Below, one piece after another: positions 31,677 through 37,923 of a DNA stretch of 37,923 bases. The notes under the pieces are model-generated. The model saw only the letters and a list, made by a program, of their open reading frames with translations. It did no database searches and was not told the origin of the DNA. Source of the DNA: Candidatus Omnitrophota bacterium (GTDB lineage: Bacteria; Omnitrophota; Gorgyraeia; Zapsychrales; Zapsychraceae); contig JADFZM010000008.1 in assembly GCA_015232535.1 (NCBI GenBank), positions 1-37,923 of the forward strand, in the 5' to 3' direction. Position numbers and translations under genes: made by a program. The stretch's first letter is position 1, and the number at the start of each line of letters is the position of its first letter.

Positions 31677-32900
31677 TTAAATCCTTTCAAGCTCAAATAC
31701 CTTATGCAAGGCTTTAACCGCATTAGCAGCCTCGGTCTCCTTTATAATACAGGATATGCTTATTTCTGAGGTGCTAATCATATCAATGTTGATTTTATTC
31801 TTGGCTAAGGTTTGAAACATTTTTGCGGCAATCCCATGATGGGCGCGCATACCCGATCCGACGACCGAAACCCGGGCGATATTTTTATCGTGCAGCACCT
31901 CTCCGGCATTGATTTTTCGCGCGATTTTCTTTGCCGCGGTCAAAGCCTTGGCAAGCTCATTTTTCGGTACGGTAAAAGATATATCGGTCAACTTGGTATG
32001 GCTGACATTCTGGACTATAGTATCTACGACAGCTCCTGTTTTGGATACTTCGGTAAATATCTGCGCCGCTATTCCCGGCTGGTCGGGAACAGCGCAAATA
32101 GTGATCTTTGCCTCTTTGGTATTACTGGTTATGCCGGTTACGGCGATTGATTCGATCTTATCCGTTGTTTCTACTATCATCGTGCCTTCCTCCTTGGAAA
32201 AACTGGACCTTACATGTATTGGTATGTTATATTTCTTTGCTACTTCTATCGAGCGCGCCTGCATTACCTGCGCGCCTAAAGACGCCATTTCAAGCATCTC
32301 ATCGAAAGTTATTGTTTTGATCTTCTTGGCCGAAGGAACAATCCTGGGGTCGGTCGTATATACTCCTTCCACATCGGTAAAGATTTCGCAGACTCTTGCT
32401 TTTAATGCCTGGGCTAAAGCAACCGCGGTCAGGTCCGAGCCGCCGCGGCCTAAGGTCGTTATGTCATTATCCTCGGTCACCCCCTGGTATCCGGCGACAA
32501 TAACTATTTTTCCCTCCGCCAGGGCCTGATGGATCCTCTGCCCGGAAATTGTTTCAATACGCGCTTTGGTATGGCTTTTATCGGTTCTTATCCCGACCTG
32601 GTTCCCGGTGAAAGAAATCGCCTTATGGCCCAGTTCTTTGACGGCGATAGCCAAAAGAGCGCAGGAGATCTGCTCTCCCGTGGACATAAGCATATCCATT
32701 TCCCTCTCGGGAGGGTTTTTACTGACAGCGTATGCCATCTCCTCGATCTCATCGGTCGTATCACCCATCGCGGAAACAACAACAACCAGGTGGTTATTCT
32801 TCGTCTTTGACTCGACTATCCTTTTTGCGACAGCCTTTATCCGGTCGATATTGGCCACCGATGAACCCCCGAATTTTTGGACAACAATATACTTATCCAT
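31677..32900 (-). CDS. lysC: Aspartate kinase (monofunctional, two ACT domains)
   Basis: This enzyme phosphorylates aspartate, the first step of lysine, threonine and methionine synthesis. Motifs are KFGGSSVANIDR (ATP binding, 9-20), FTGNQVGIRTD, GRGGSDLTAVALAQ and TDVEGVYTTDPR. Two ACT domains near the C terminus (ITICAVPDQPGIAAQIF, and VSVVGSGMRAHHGIAAKMF) should bind lysine and/or threonine for feedback. At 407 residues it is the standard LysC-alpha size. It sits 3 nt before cimA and 24 nt after the ApgM-family gene in the threonine operon. Confidence 0.96.
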   Translation of the reverse strand: MDKYIVVQKFGGSSVANIDRIKAVAKRIVESKTKNNHLVVVVSAMGDTTDEIEEMAYAVSKNPPEREMDMLMSTGEQISCALLAIAVKELGHKAISFTGNQVGIRTDKSHTKARIETISGQRIHQALAEGKIVIVAGYQGVTEDNDITTLGRGGSDLTAVALAQALKARVCEIFTDVEGVYTTDPRIVPSAKKIKTITFDEMLEMASLGAQVMQARSIEVAKKYNIPIHVRSSFSKEEGTMIVETTDKIESIAVTGITSNTKEAKITICAVPDQPGIAAQIFTEVSKTGAVVDTIVQNVSHTKLTDISFTVPKNELAKALTAAKKIARKINAGEVLHDKNIARVSVVGSGMRAHHGIAAKMFQTLAKNKINIDMISTSEISISCIIKETEAANAVKALHKVFELERI

Positions 32901-32924
32901 TTCTTTTTCCCGTCCTCCTTAGCA

Positions 32925-34127
32925 TTAAAGATGCTTTTTAGTAAAATAATTCATCAAATCTTCGCCGTTATCGAAGCGTAGCTCTTTTTCTTCAGCGCTT
33001 TTCTCGGTGAATTCCTCCCCTCCGTCATGAGGGATATTCTTCCCCCACAGGACGACTCCTACCGGTTTATCGGTATGAGTGCGCAATTCAATCGGGGTTT
33101 GATGGTCGGGCAAGACCATAATCCTCACATCATCCGTTTCGCTGAAATGATTAAGGATAGTCCCGACGATATTTTTATCAATCTGCTCGATAGCTTCTAT
33201 TTTAGCCCGGATATCGCCGTTATGGCCGGCTTCATCGGGTGCTTCAATATGGATAAAAACAAAATCTTTTTTCTTAAGGGCTGAAAGGGCATATTCCGCC
33301 TTCCCCAGATAATTCGTATCATAATAGCCGGTTATACCCGGTACTTTAATGATCTCAAGCCCGATTGTCTTGCCTATCCCGTTCACTAAATCAACCGCGG
33401 ATATGATCCCCCCGTCGAGCCCGTATTTCTCTTTAAATGACGGCAGTGTCGGCTTAACACCCTGCCCCCAAAGCCAGATCATGTTAGCCGGGTTTTCCTT
33501 TAAGTCGATCCTCACCTGATTTATAGGGTGTGATTTTAATACTTCCTTAGACTGTTCCATAAGCTTGATTATATCCTCGCTATGCATTCCCTTGGGCAGA
33601 AAAGCCCCGATCTCTTTCCCTAGAATATCGTGCGGAGGAGTCGTTTTAAGCTTCAGATAATTTTGCGGATCGCTGGATTTTATGACCGCCAGATGGCGAT
33701 AGCTTTTCCCGGCCACAAACCTTATATCTTTTGTGGACAGCGATTTGTTAAGCTCTTCGACCAAGACCGCCGCTTCTTTAGTTTTAATGTGCCCGGCGCT
33801 GTAATCCTCCATCACATTGTCAAAAATAGTGACCAAATTTGTCCGGAAAGCGACCTCATCTAAGCTGAGTTGCAGGTCCATGCTGGCGGCCTCCAAAGCA
33901 GCCCGGCCGGCCAAATATTTCCTCGGGTCATAACCGAGAAGCGACATATTGCCTACATCGGATCCGGCCGCCATACCTTCGGGAATCGTACGCACTACGC
34001 CGACGGAACCGTTTTTGGCGAGGAAATCCATATTGGTCCTTCTTGCCGCCTCAAGCGGAGTCTTTCCGCCCAATGCGGGGATTGGATTATCTGCCATTCC
34101 ATCAGGAACTATGACAATGTATTTCAT
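32925..34127 (-). CDS. ApgM-family phosphoglycerate mutase / proposed homoserine kinase
   Basis: This 400-residue alkaline-phosphatase-superfamily protein resembles archaeal-type cofactor-independent phosphoglycerate mutase. Metal and nucleophile sites show in PDGMADNPIPALGGKTPLE (8-26), Ser56 in GSDVGNMSLLGYDP, HIEAPDEAGHNGD and LPDHQTP. In bacteria a subgroup of this family sits in threonine operons that lack thrB and has been proposed as a homoserine kinase (TIGR02535). Here it lies between lysC and coaB, directly downstream of hom and thrC, and no GHMP-type thrB is present. Both activities are compatible with the motifs; context favours homoserine phosphorylation. Confidence 0.9.
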   Translation of the reverse strand: MKYIVIVPDGMADNPIPALGGKTPLEAARRTNMDFLAKNGSVGVVRTIPEGMAAGSDVGNMSLLGYDPRKYLAGRAALEAASMDLQLSLDEVAFRTNLVTIFDNVMEDYSAGHIKTKEAAVLVEELNKSLSTKDIRFVAGKSYRHLAVIKSSDPQNYLKLKTTPPHDILGKEIGAFLPKGMHSEDIIKLMEQSKEVLKSHPINQVRIDLKENPANMIWLWGQGVKPTLPSFKEKYGLDGGIISAVDLVNGIGKTIGLEIIKVPGITGYYDTNYLGKAEYALSALKKKDFVFIHIEAPDEAGHNGDIRAKIEAIEQIDKNIVGTILNHFSETDDVRIMVLPDHQTPIELRTHTDKPVGVVLWGKNIPHDGGEEFTEKSAEEKELRFDNGEDLMNYFTKKHL

Positions 34128-34772
34128 TTATGTCCGCTCCAAAGCCTTTACCAATTCCTTAGCTAAATTCTTTTTATTGTACTGCTCTGATAAAATGACC
34201 GAATTTCTGTCAATTATAAAACCCCTGTATTCGCCCTTAGTAAAACTATTGGCCACAACCAAGTCGCAACCGGACTGCTTAATTAATCCTTTAGCTTTAA
34301 ATTTCGCCGTTGCTGAGGTCAAAGCTTCCTCCAACTTGAACCCTACTAATCTTGATCCGGGTGAAATCTTTTTTATTGAATTTATTATCTTCTCCGACGG
34401 GATAAGCTCAAGCCTCAAACTCTTCTTTTTTGAGTCAATCTTGCCTGTATATGCACTCTTTAGCTTATAATCGGACACTGCTGCAGCGTGGATAATAAAA
34501 TCATAACCTTTTTTAAGCTCTTTTTTGAGCAAGGAGGATATTTCATCAAAAAACTTATAATTAAGAATTTGTACTCCTTTTAGATCAAGCCGAACAGTTA
34601 CCGGGCCCATGAGCAATGTTACCTTTGCCCCTTTCTTAATTAACTCTAAGGTGATAAGCTGCCCCATTTCCCCGGATGAAATATTGCTTATAACCCTAAC
34701 ATCATCAATCGGAACCCAGGTCGCTCCGCAAGTAACTAAAAACTTCATTGATTTAAGTTTGCTTCTTTTCAT
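34128..34772 (-). CDS. coaB: Stand-alone phosphopantothenate-cysteine ligase-like (CoaB)
   Basis: Only the ligase half of the CoaBC protein is present (214 residues, no flavin-binding CoaC decarboxylase domain). It would join 4'-phosphopantothenate and cysteine for coenzyme A synthesis. Family signs are TCGATWVPIDDVRVISN, SSGEMG, HAAAVSDY and VGFKLEE; the GFK form is seen in separate CoaB proteins, whereas CoaBC fusions usually read GFAAE. The start is ambiguous: Met1 at 34772 or Met9 at 34748 (MKFLVTCG), neither with a Shine-Dalgarno. It lies 13 nt after thrC and ends at the start of the ApgM-family gene. Why CoA synthesis sits in the threonine operon is unclear. Confidence 0.85.
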   Translation of the reverse strand: MKRSKLKSMKFLVTCGATWVPIDDVRVISNISSGEMGQLITLELIKKGAKVTLLMGPVTVRLDLKGVQILNYKFFDEISSLLKKELKKGYDFIIHAAAVSDYKLKSAYTGKIDSKKKSLRLELIPSEKIINSIKKISPGSRLVGFKLEEALTSATAKFKAKGLIKQSGCDLVVANSFTKGEYRGFIIDRNSVILSEQYNKKNLAKELVKALERT

Positions 34773-34785
34773 ATGTGAAAGAACT

Positions 34786-35838
34786 TTATAACCCTATAAC
34801 ATCCAAAAGGTCTTTTAACTTGGCTTCGACGGAGACCGGCTGGGAAACATTTTTGATCGCGATATTCGGATCTTTTAGGCCATGGCCGGTCAAAGTGCAA
34901 ACAATTCTCCCCTTTTTCCCCTTAAAATATTCCTTCTTCCTTAGCTTGATCACCCCCGCAACTGAAGCGGCTGATGCCGGCTCCACAAAAACTCCGTCAT
35001 ACTTTGCAAGCATCTTATATGCTTCGATAATTTCCTCATCTGTAACTATATCTATCAGCCCTCCCGATTCATCCCGGGCGGCAACAGCCTGTTTCCAGCT
35101 GGCAGGATTTCCTATCCTGATTGCGGTGGCAATAGTTTCCGGCTTATCGATAATCTTGTCATAAACTATAGGCGCTGAATCGGCCGCCTGAAAACCAAGC
35201 ATCTTAGGAAGCTTCCTGGAAGATTTATTTTCGAAATATTCTTTATAGCCTTTCCAATAGGCGGTGATATTACCCGCATTACCCACAGGAATGGCATGAA
35301 AATCAGGCGCGTCTCCCAAATTGTCGCAAATCTCAAAAGATGCGGTCTTCTGCCCTTCTATACGAAAAGGGTTAACTGAATTAACAAGAACTATAGGATA
35401 CTTCTGTGATATCTCCTTGACCAAAGTCAAAGCTTGGTCAAAGTTGCCTTTAATCGCAATGACCTGGGCATTATGGATCATGGCCTGCGCCAGCTTGCCT
35501 AAGGCGATATTGCCCTCGGGGATCAAGACAACGCTTTTCATCCCGGCGCGAGCGGCATACGCCGAAGCCGAGGCTGAAGTGTTACCCGTCGAAGCGCAGA
35601 TGACGACCTTTGCCTTATCCTCCAAGGCCTTTGATATGGCCATAGTCATTCCCCTGTCCTTAAACGAGCCGGTCGGATTGAGCCCTTCATATTTTAAAAA
35701 AACTTCCAGGCCAGTTAATTCAGACAAACACTTAGAAGGAATAAGCGGAGTATCCCCCTCCAACAAAGTAACTACCGGGGTTTTGTCGCCGACCGGGAGA
35801 AACTTCCTGTATTGCTCGATTACGCCTTTATGGCTCAT
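34786..35838 (-). CDS. thrC: Threonine synthase
   Basis: This PLP-dependent enzyme converts O-phosphohomoserine to threonine. The Schiff-base Lys60 lies in [10 protein letters not shown], with the phosphate-binding VGNAGN downstream and the [10 protein letters not shown] segment earlier. At 350 residues it is the short (class II-like) bacterial form. It overlaps the hom gene by 4 nt. Its substrate needs a homoserine kinase, which the ApgM-family gene two positions downstream may provide. Confidence 0.95.
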   Translation of the reverse strand: MSHKGVIEQYRKFLPVGDKTPVVTLLEGDTPLIPSKCLSELTGLEVFLKYEGLNPTGSFKDRGMTMAISKALEDKAKVVICASTGNTSASASAYAARAGMKSVVLIPEGNIALGKLAQAMIHNAQVIAIKGNFDQALTLVKEISQKYPIVLVNSVNPFRIEGQKTASFEICDNLGDAPDFHAIPVGNAGNITAYWKGYKEYFENKSSRKLPKMLGFQAADSAPIVYDKIIDKPETIATAIRIGNPASWKQAVAARDESGGLIDIVTDEEIIEAYKMLAKYDGVFVEPASAASVAGVIKLRKKEYFKGKKGRIVCTLTGHGLKDPNIAIKNVSQPVSVEAKLKDLLDVIGL

Positions 35839-37124
35839 AATTTTTCCATTCGAATCGCGACCGGTTTTTTCCGAATGATAGAAAGTTCGGCTATCTTATC
35901 CAGCGCCTGACGTAATTCTTTCTCGGTTATATAATCGGTCAACATAACAACCGGAACTGCCGCCATCCAATTATGGGCTTTTTGAGTGACGGAATTTATA
36001 CCGATACCGTGCTTTCCCAGTATGCCGGTTATTTTCGATAGAACACCTGGTTTATCAATAGCCTGCAGACGGATATAAAACCTTGTCTGGACATTATTTA
36101 TCGCCTTAATCCGAACATTTTTTGCCTCGCTGTATATATTGCAAATCAAATTCTCATCGTAATCTTTAGATGCCAAGTTAATAAGATCACTCACAACCCC
36201 TGAGGCCGCGGTCATCTGACCGGCACCCTGACCGGATATCATGAGCTCTCCTAACGGGTCGGCATCCAAATAAATCGCGTTGTAAACGCCGTTTATAGAC
36301 GCCAAGGGATGCTCCTTCGGTATCAGCGTCGGATGCACACGGGCTTCGATCCGGTCGTTCTCCTTTTTAGCGATTGTAAGCAGCTTGATAACCAAACCCA
36401 GGGAATCGGCATATTCGATATCGGCGTGCGAAATATCTTTTATGCCTTCTTTGTAAATATCTTCGCCTTTGATGAATTTACCGAAGGCAAGATATGTTAG
36501 AATCGCCAGTTTATGCGCCGAATCCATTCCGTTGATATCTAATACCGGATTACTTTCGGCGTAGCCCTTTTTCTGAGCAAGCTTAAGCGCCTGAGAAAAA
36601 GTGATCTTATTTTTTGTCATCTCCGAGAGAATGAAATTACAGGTACCGTTAATTATGCCGTAAAGCCGCTGCACTTTATTACCGGCTATGCCTTCGGTTA
36701 TTCCTTTGATAATGGGTATCCCAGCTCCCACGGAAGACTCAAAATAGATGTTCCTTTTTTTCTCCCTGGCCAACCGGAAAAGCTCCCTGCCGAAGGTGGA
36801 TATGACCGCTTTATTGGCGGTCACAACATGCTTGCCGCGTTTAAGAGCGCCCGTTATTATTTCTTTAGCCGGATGAAGGCCGCCTATTAACTCAACAACG
36901 CAGTCAATAGACTTGTCCTCTAGGATATCTTCGAATTTGGTAGTTAAGTATGCCCGGCCCAATCCGGAGGTGTCCCTTTTACTGATCTTCACATCGCAAA
37001 CCGATTTTATGGCAAATTCAGTCTTGAATTTATTGCGGATATAATTCTTCCTCTGGTTTAAGAGTTTGGCTACACCGCTTCCCACAACCCCGTAACCGAT
37101 CAGCCCGATATTAAGCTTATTCAT
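35835..37124 (-). CDS. hom: Homoserine dehydrogenase
   Basis: This enzyme reduces aspartate semialdehyde to homoserine with NAD(P)H. The Rossmann motif is GYGVVGSG (10-17). The catalytic domain shows [21 protein letters not shown] and [18 protein letters not shown], and the C-terminal ACT domain (about 350-429) suggests threonine feedback inhibition. At 429 residues it is the usual monofunctional bacterial type. It overlaps the PilZ gene upstream by 8 nt and thrC downstream by 4 nt. Confidence 0.96.
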   Translation of the reverse strand: MNKLNIGLIGYGVVGSGVAKLLNQRKNYIRNKFKTEFAIKSVCDVKISKRDTSGLGRAYLTTKFEDILEDKSIDCVVELIGGLHPAKEIITGALKRGKHVVTANKAVISTFGRELFRLAREKKRNIYFESSVGAGIPIIKGITEGIAGNKVQRLYGIINGTCNFILSEMTKNKITFSQALKLAQKKGYAESNPVLDINGMDSAHKLAILTYLAFGKFIKGEDIYKEGIKDISHADIEYADSLGLVIKLLTIAKKENDRIEARVHPTLIPKEHPLASINGVYNAIYLDADPLGELMISGQGAGQMTAASGVVSDLINLASKDYDENLICNIYSEAKNVRIKAINNVQTRFYIRLQAIDKPGVLSKITGILGKHGIGINSVTQKAHNWMAAVPVVMLTDYITEKELRQALDKIAELSIIRKKPVAIRMEKL

Positions 37125-37506
37125 TCTTTTCCTTCTCTCCGTCTAAGAAATAATTTATTAAAGTTTTCAAAACAAATTCCGCCTCAGGCTTCAATTCTTC
37201 GAACTGAAGCCTTGTTTCGTAAACAATATTTTTCGCTTTTTCGTGAGATTCTAGTATCTTGCCGTTAACATTTGTAACTTCAGATATATAAGGAGTTTGT
37301 AAATTAATCCCGACAAAAGTACCCGGAGCGATTTTCTTTGTAGTCACAAAACACATTCCGCCTAAGCTAATATTCTTCAGCTGAGTTATCTCATAAATAT
37401 CATTTGGGTCATCTTTTTTGAAATAAGTGAGAATATAGTTTTTCTTTATGCGGCTATACCCTCTTCTTTCGGTTTGCCTGCCGTTTCTATTATCGGGCTT
37501 ATCCAT
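37117..37506 (-). CDS. PilZ-domain c-di-GMP receptor
   Basis: This 129-residue single-domain protein has both PilZ ligand motifs: RxxxR as Arg15-x3-Arg19 in RRGYSR, and [D/N]xSxxG as Asn45-x-Ser47-x2-Gly50 in NISLGG. It should therefore bind c-di-GMP. It has no other domain and no signal peptide, so it is a cytoplasmic adaptor. Shine-Dalgarno AAGGTGA precedes the start. It is the first gene of the minus-strand threonine/isoleucine run, overlaps hom by 8 nt and lies 25 nt after tRNA-Pro. Its partner is unknown; flagellar, pilus or polysaccharide functions are usual for the family. Confidence 0.92.
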   Translation of the reverse strand: MDKPDNRNGRQTERRGYSRIKKNYILTYFKKDDPNDIYEITQLKNISLGGMCFVTTKKIAPGTFVGINLQTPYISEVTNVNGKILESHEKAKNIVYETRLQFEELKPEAEFVLKTLINYFLDGEKEKNE

Positions 37507-37531
37507 TATTCACCTTTTTTATTATTATTAA

Positions 37532-37605
37532 TCGGAGCGGTGGGATTTGAACCCACGACCTCTTGTACCCCATACAAGTGCGCTAGCCATCTGCGCTACA
37601 CTCCG
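37532..37605 (-). tRNA. tRNA-Pro (anticodon GGG)
   Basis: A full cloverleaf reads on the minus strand. The acceptor stem is CGGAGTG with CGCTCCG (one G-T pair) plus discriminator A at 37532. The anticodon stem CTTGT/ACAAG encloses ATGGGGT (anticodon GGG, reading CCC), and the T arm is GTGGG-TTCAAAT-CCCAC. It is codirectional with the PilZ-hom-thrC run and may be cotranscribed with it. Confidence 0.95.
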
Positions 37606-37638
37606 TATTATATTGATATTTATAAGTTTAGCTGAGTA

Positions 37639-37666
37639 ATTATACTATACAAAGGTTTTAGTGCAA
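37639..37666 (-). promoter_or_regulatory. Promoter of tRNA-Pro and possibly the PilZ-hom run
   Basis: TTGCAC (37666-37661) and a perfect TATAAT (37644-37639) on the minus strand are separated by 16 nt. The tRNA 5' end lies about 33 nt downstream. The insertion-sequence end at about 37684 is only 18 bp further upstream. Confidence 0.75.
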
Positions 37667-37690
37667 ATAAAAAATAAGGGAACTGTCAAG

Positions 37691-37740
37691 CCAAAATAGA
37701 AATGTCCTAGTTTTACCAAAATAGAAATGTCCTAATTTTG
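37691..37740. repeat. Two tandem 25-bp repeats at the IS end
   Basis: Units 37691-37715 and 37716-37740 each begin ccaaaatagaaatgtccta and differ at two positions. The second unit overlaps the transposase stop. Repeated subterminal units of this kind are typical transposase-binding sites at IS ends. Confidence 0.8.
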
Positions 37741-37923
37741 AAATACACGCCTACGTCCGATTGTAAATCTACGCCAAGGAGAATTTTTAGGCGGCACATA
37801 ACGTATACGTGAGTTTATCTTACGCGGTTTAACTTCCCGCTCGGGTCGTTGAGTAATTAACTGATAACTCAATTTTTGTTTGCCATGTTTAATAGCCATT
37901 CGGCCATTAAGATGCTCAAATAC
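37732..37923 (-). CDS. Transposase, C-terminal fragment (partial at window end)
   Basis: The minus-strand frame is open from the window edge to TAG at 37734-37732, giving 63 residues. The sequence is basic and ends RYVPPKNSPWRRFTIGRRR. The NSPWRRF tail resembles the end of rve-type (DDE integrase-fold) transposases of the IS481/ISNCY kind, which often end HPWRRF. The catalytic DDE part lies beyond the window, so intactness cannot be judged. Confidence 0.7.
   Translation of the reverse strand, partial: VFEHLNGRMAIKHGKQKLSYQLITQRPEREVKPRKINSRIRYVPPKNSPWRRFTIGRRRVFQN

Larger units (their letters stand above)
37684..37923 (-). mobile_element. End of an insertion sequence (IS481/ISNCY-like), runs off the window
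   Basis: A truncated transposase reading frame ends at 37732. Outside it lie two tandem 25-bp units (23 of 25 identical) and a TGTCAAG terminus near 37684. The exact boundary and target duplication cannot be set because the other end is outside the window. Confidence 0.65.

Noticed and set aside
31909-32529. 206-residue plus-strand ORF
   Set aside because: It lies wholly inside lysC on the opposite strand, and the lysC motifs are unambiguous.
37691-37740. CRISPR-like repeats
   Set aside because: There are only two adjacent 25-bp copies without spacers, next to a transposase end; this is an IS terminus.

Overview
The window looks like a chromosomal segment of an uncultured, moderately AT-rich Gram-negative-type bacterium. 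The evidence is lipoproteins, pseudopilins, signal peptides and an EPS/LPS sugar-nucleotide pair. Gene content and style (split transketolase, long transaldolase, cNMP/patatin fusion, DUF3568 lipoprotein, c-di-GMP-controlled prepilins) remind me of Candidatus Omnitrophota; that is inference from gene content, not a phylogeny.

Layout. (1) 169-3338: tRNA-Lys(CTT), then a two-gene transketolase and a transaldolase (non-oxidative pentose phosphate pathway). A near-perfect 21-bp copy of the tRNA 3' end lies just before the transketolase. (2) 3361-7513: a PsbP-like membrane protein, a RumA-type rRNA methyltransferase, a large cNMP-binding/degenerate MinD/patatin fusion and a DUF3568 lipoprotein. 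(3) 7510-9999: a cupin, an SDR sugar-nucleotide epimerase and WecB, for surface polysaccharide. (4) 10037-10509: a DUF134 regulator behind a 26-bp perfect palindrome, its probable operator. (5) 10846-18228: a molybdenum-hydroxylase neighbourhood (PPOX-like protein, XdhC, MocA, and large, 2Fe-2S and FAD subunits). It also holds a cyclophilin with two plausible starts and two unrecognised envelope proteins. The hydroxylase subunits are the tail of an operon headed by nadC (strong promoter at about 21.7 kb) that also encodes a CPBP membrane protease. (6) 21770-26524: the most interesting locus. A c-di-GMP-I riboswitch with an unusual 42-nt insertion and an intrinsic terminator precedes three pseudopilin-type genes and a secreted glycoside hydrolase that ends in a Hint (intein-like) autoprocessing domain. 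The start codon of that last gene lies in the loop of a 15-bp hairpin. (7) 26548-37506: a long minus-strand biosynthetic run: PilZ protein, hom, thrC, coaB-like, an ApgM-family protein that may be the missing homoserine kinase, lysC, cimA, valS and a MORN-like membrane protein. It lies just downstream of tRNA-Pro(GGG). (8) 37684-37923: the end of an insertion sequence with a truncated transposase.

How it may fit together. The riboswitch (6) and the PilZ receptor (7) are two c-di-GMP readouts in one window. I infer that region 6 is a c-di-GMP-gated surface/secretion module: pseudopilins plus an exported glycosidase whose C-terminal Hint domain could cleave it or attach it after export. The Asp-family/threonine operon supplies threonine, which feeds isoleucine as does the citramalate route, and valS follows directly.
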